In this document: positions 5,766-6,593 of the stretch, piece by piece
Numbering within the stretch: position 1 is the first letter of the stretch
Layout: every line of letters starts with the position of its first letter
Assembly (NCBI GenBank): GCA_030748805.1
Contig: JASMLG010000030.1
Location: forward strand, 1-6,593
DNA: 6,593 bases
Source of the DNA: Phycisphaerales bacterium
Lineage (GTDB): Bacteria; Planctomycetota; Phycisphaerae; Phycisphaerales; SM1A02
Direction: 5' to 3'
Translations under genes and position numbers: made by a program
Notes under the pieces: generated by a model
Told to the model about the DNA's origin: nothing
The model's database searches: none
The model's input: only the letters and a program-made list of their open reading frames with translations

Positions 5766-6593
5766 TTAGCGGGAAATGTAGGTTCCACCGCCGGATTCGC
5801 CGGTGAACTTGCCTTGTTGTGCAACTACTTTGCCGCGAAGGAGCACTACGTCACTTCTGCCTTTACGATCCATACTTTCAAACCCTGAGTAATCGATTTT
5901 TGACAGTCCATCCTCGTGTTTGAATGTGCCCACAAAATCTGGGTCGTACACCACAATATCTGCATCGCTGCCAACTGCAATCGCTCCCTTTCGGGGATAC
6001 ATATTGAATTGTTTTGCAACGTTTGTGCTGCAAACATCAACCATTGTTTGCAAATCGATTTTCCCCTCACAAACTCCATAGGTATGCACTAAATCGACCC
6101 TCTCTTGAATCGATGGAATACCGTTTGGTATGAGCGTGAAGTTTTCTTTCCCCATATCTTTTTGACCGTGAAAATTAAATGGTGCGTGATCTGTTCCAAC
6201 TGTTGAGACATTTCCATTTGCCAGTCCACTCCAAAGCGCATTATGTTCTTCCTTATCCCGAAGCGGAGGAGACATTACATACTTTGCACCTTCAAAACCT
6301 GCACGTTCCGCGTAGGTTTTATCCAAGATTAAATGCGGTGCAACTGCTTCAACTGTTACATCCACTCCACGTTCTTTCGCTTCCATCGCACGAGAGACGG
6401 CTTCACCACAAGAGGTGTGAACAACGTAAACGCTAGCCCCTGTACGTTGAGCAAATTCACAAAGATGCTCAACACCACCCGCCTCAACGCTCCGAGGGCG
6501 GGATGGCTCATGCCATTCTGGTCCTGTCTTACCTTCGCCAACCAACTGTTTTTGTTTTTCATCAATAAGTTCAGCGTTTTCACAGTGAGCAGT
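5766..6593 (-). CDS. Dihydropyrimidinase / D-hydantoinase, N-terminus beyond window edge
   Basis: This cyclic amidohydrolase opens the ring of 5,6-dihydrouracil or dihydrothymine, or of hydantoins, to the N-carbamoyl-amino acid. The frame is open from the right edge to TAA at 5768-5766: 275 residues. Window residue 3 is the His of HCEN. If it is numbered His183 as in bacterial D-hydantoinases, the others fall in place with no gap: His239 (YVVHTSC), Ser288 (MSPPL), Asp315 (GTDHAPF) and Asn337 (PNG). The metal and substrate residues in this half are therefore intact. About 180 residues, including the HxH motif and carboxylated Lys150, lie outside, so the full protein would be about 455 aa, normal for the family. 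The C-terminal part (about numbers 360-455) forms the usual composite beta domain, with GAIAVGSDADIVVYDP. The neighbouring preA favours dihydropyrimidine over hydantoin as substrate. Allantoinase or dihydroorotase is less likely because of the SPPLR...TDHAPF context and the neighbour. Confidence 0.93.
   Translation of the reverse strand, partial: TAHCENAELIDEKQKQLVGEGKTGPEWHEPSRPRSVEAGGVEHLCEFAQRTGASVYVVHTSCGEAVSRAMEAKERGVDVTVEAVAPHLILDKTYAERAGFEGAKYVMSPPLRDKEEHNALWSGLANGNVSTVGTDHAPFNFHGQKDMGKENFTLIPNGIPSIQERVDLVHTYGVCEGKIDLQTMVDVCSTNVAKQFNMYPRKGAIAVGSDADIVVYDPDFVGTFKHEDGLSKIDYSGFESMDRKGRSDVVLLRGKVVAQQGKFTGESGGGTYISR

Noticed and set aside
1..6593. tRNA or rRNA genes, CRISPR repeats, IS ends or attachment sites
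   Set aside because: Nearly all of the window is coding. The two gaps (about 85 and 57 bases) hold no cloverleaf, regularly spaced repeat or terminal inverted repeat of an element.

Overview
The window carries four protein-coding genes and almost no spare DNA. It looks like a bacterial chromosome of moderately low G+C. The evidence is compact gene spacing, Shine-Dalgarno-type ribosome sites, and single-chain NifJ-type and PreA-type enzymes. I cannot place it in a phylum. No rRNA, tRNA, insertion sequence, CRISPR array or phage gene is visible.

Layout: (1) bases 1-644, minus strand: the start and most of a HEPN-domain protein, cut by the left window edge. (2) 647-4492, minus: a complete, divergent pyruvate:ferredoxin oxidoreductase (NifJ type, 1281 aa). 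The HEPN gene begins 2 bases after its stop codon, and the HEPN ribosome site lies inside the last nifJ codons. (3) 4493-4577: a short divergent control region with a near-direct repeat and a promoter-like element for the plus-strand gene. (4) 4578-5708, plus: a PreA-type dihydropyrimidine dehydrogenase catalytic subunit that lacks the usual C-terminal iron-sulfur domain. (5) 5709-5765: a convergent gap with a perfect 10-bp stem, probably a two-way terminator. (6) 5766-6593, minus: the C-terminal 275 residues of a dihydropyrimidinase/hydantoinase, whose start lies beyond the right edge.

Functionally, PreA and dihydropyrimidinase catalyse the first two steps of reductive pyrimidine breakdown: uracil or thymine to the dihydropyrimidine, then to the N-carbamoyl-beta-amino acid. 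Here they are convergent rather than in one operon. NifJ oxidises pyruvate to acetyl-CoA and CO2 and delivers low-potential electrons to ferredoxin or flavodoxin. The PreA here has kept its FMN active site but not its own Fe-S wires, and it is divergently paired with a ferredoxin-reducing enzyme. An electron-transfer link between the two is therefore a testable idea, but only an inference.

The points most worth a second look are the HEPN gene coupled to nifJ, the Fe-S-less PreA, the unusual cysteines and insertions in NifJ, and a possible leaderless preA transcript. I do not see a clear-cut undescribed multi-gene system.
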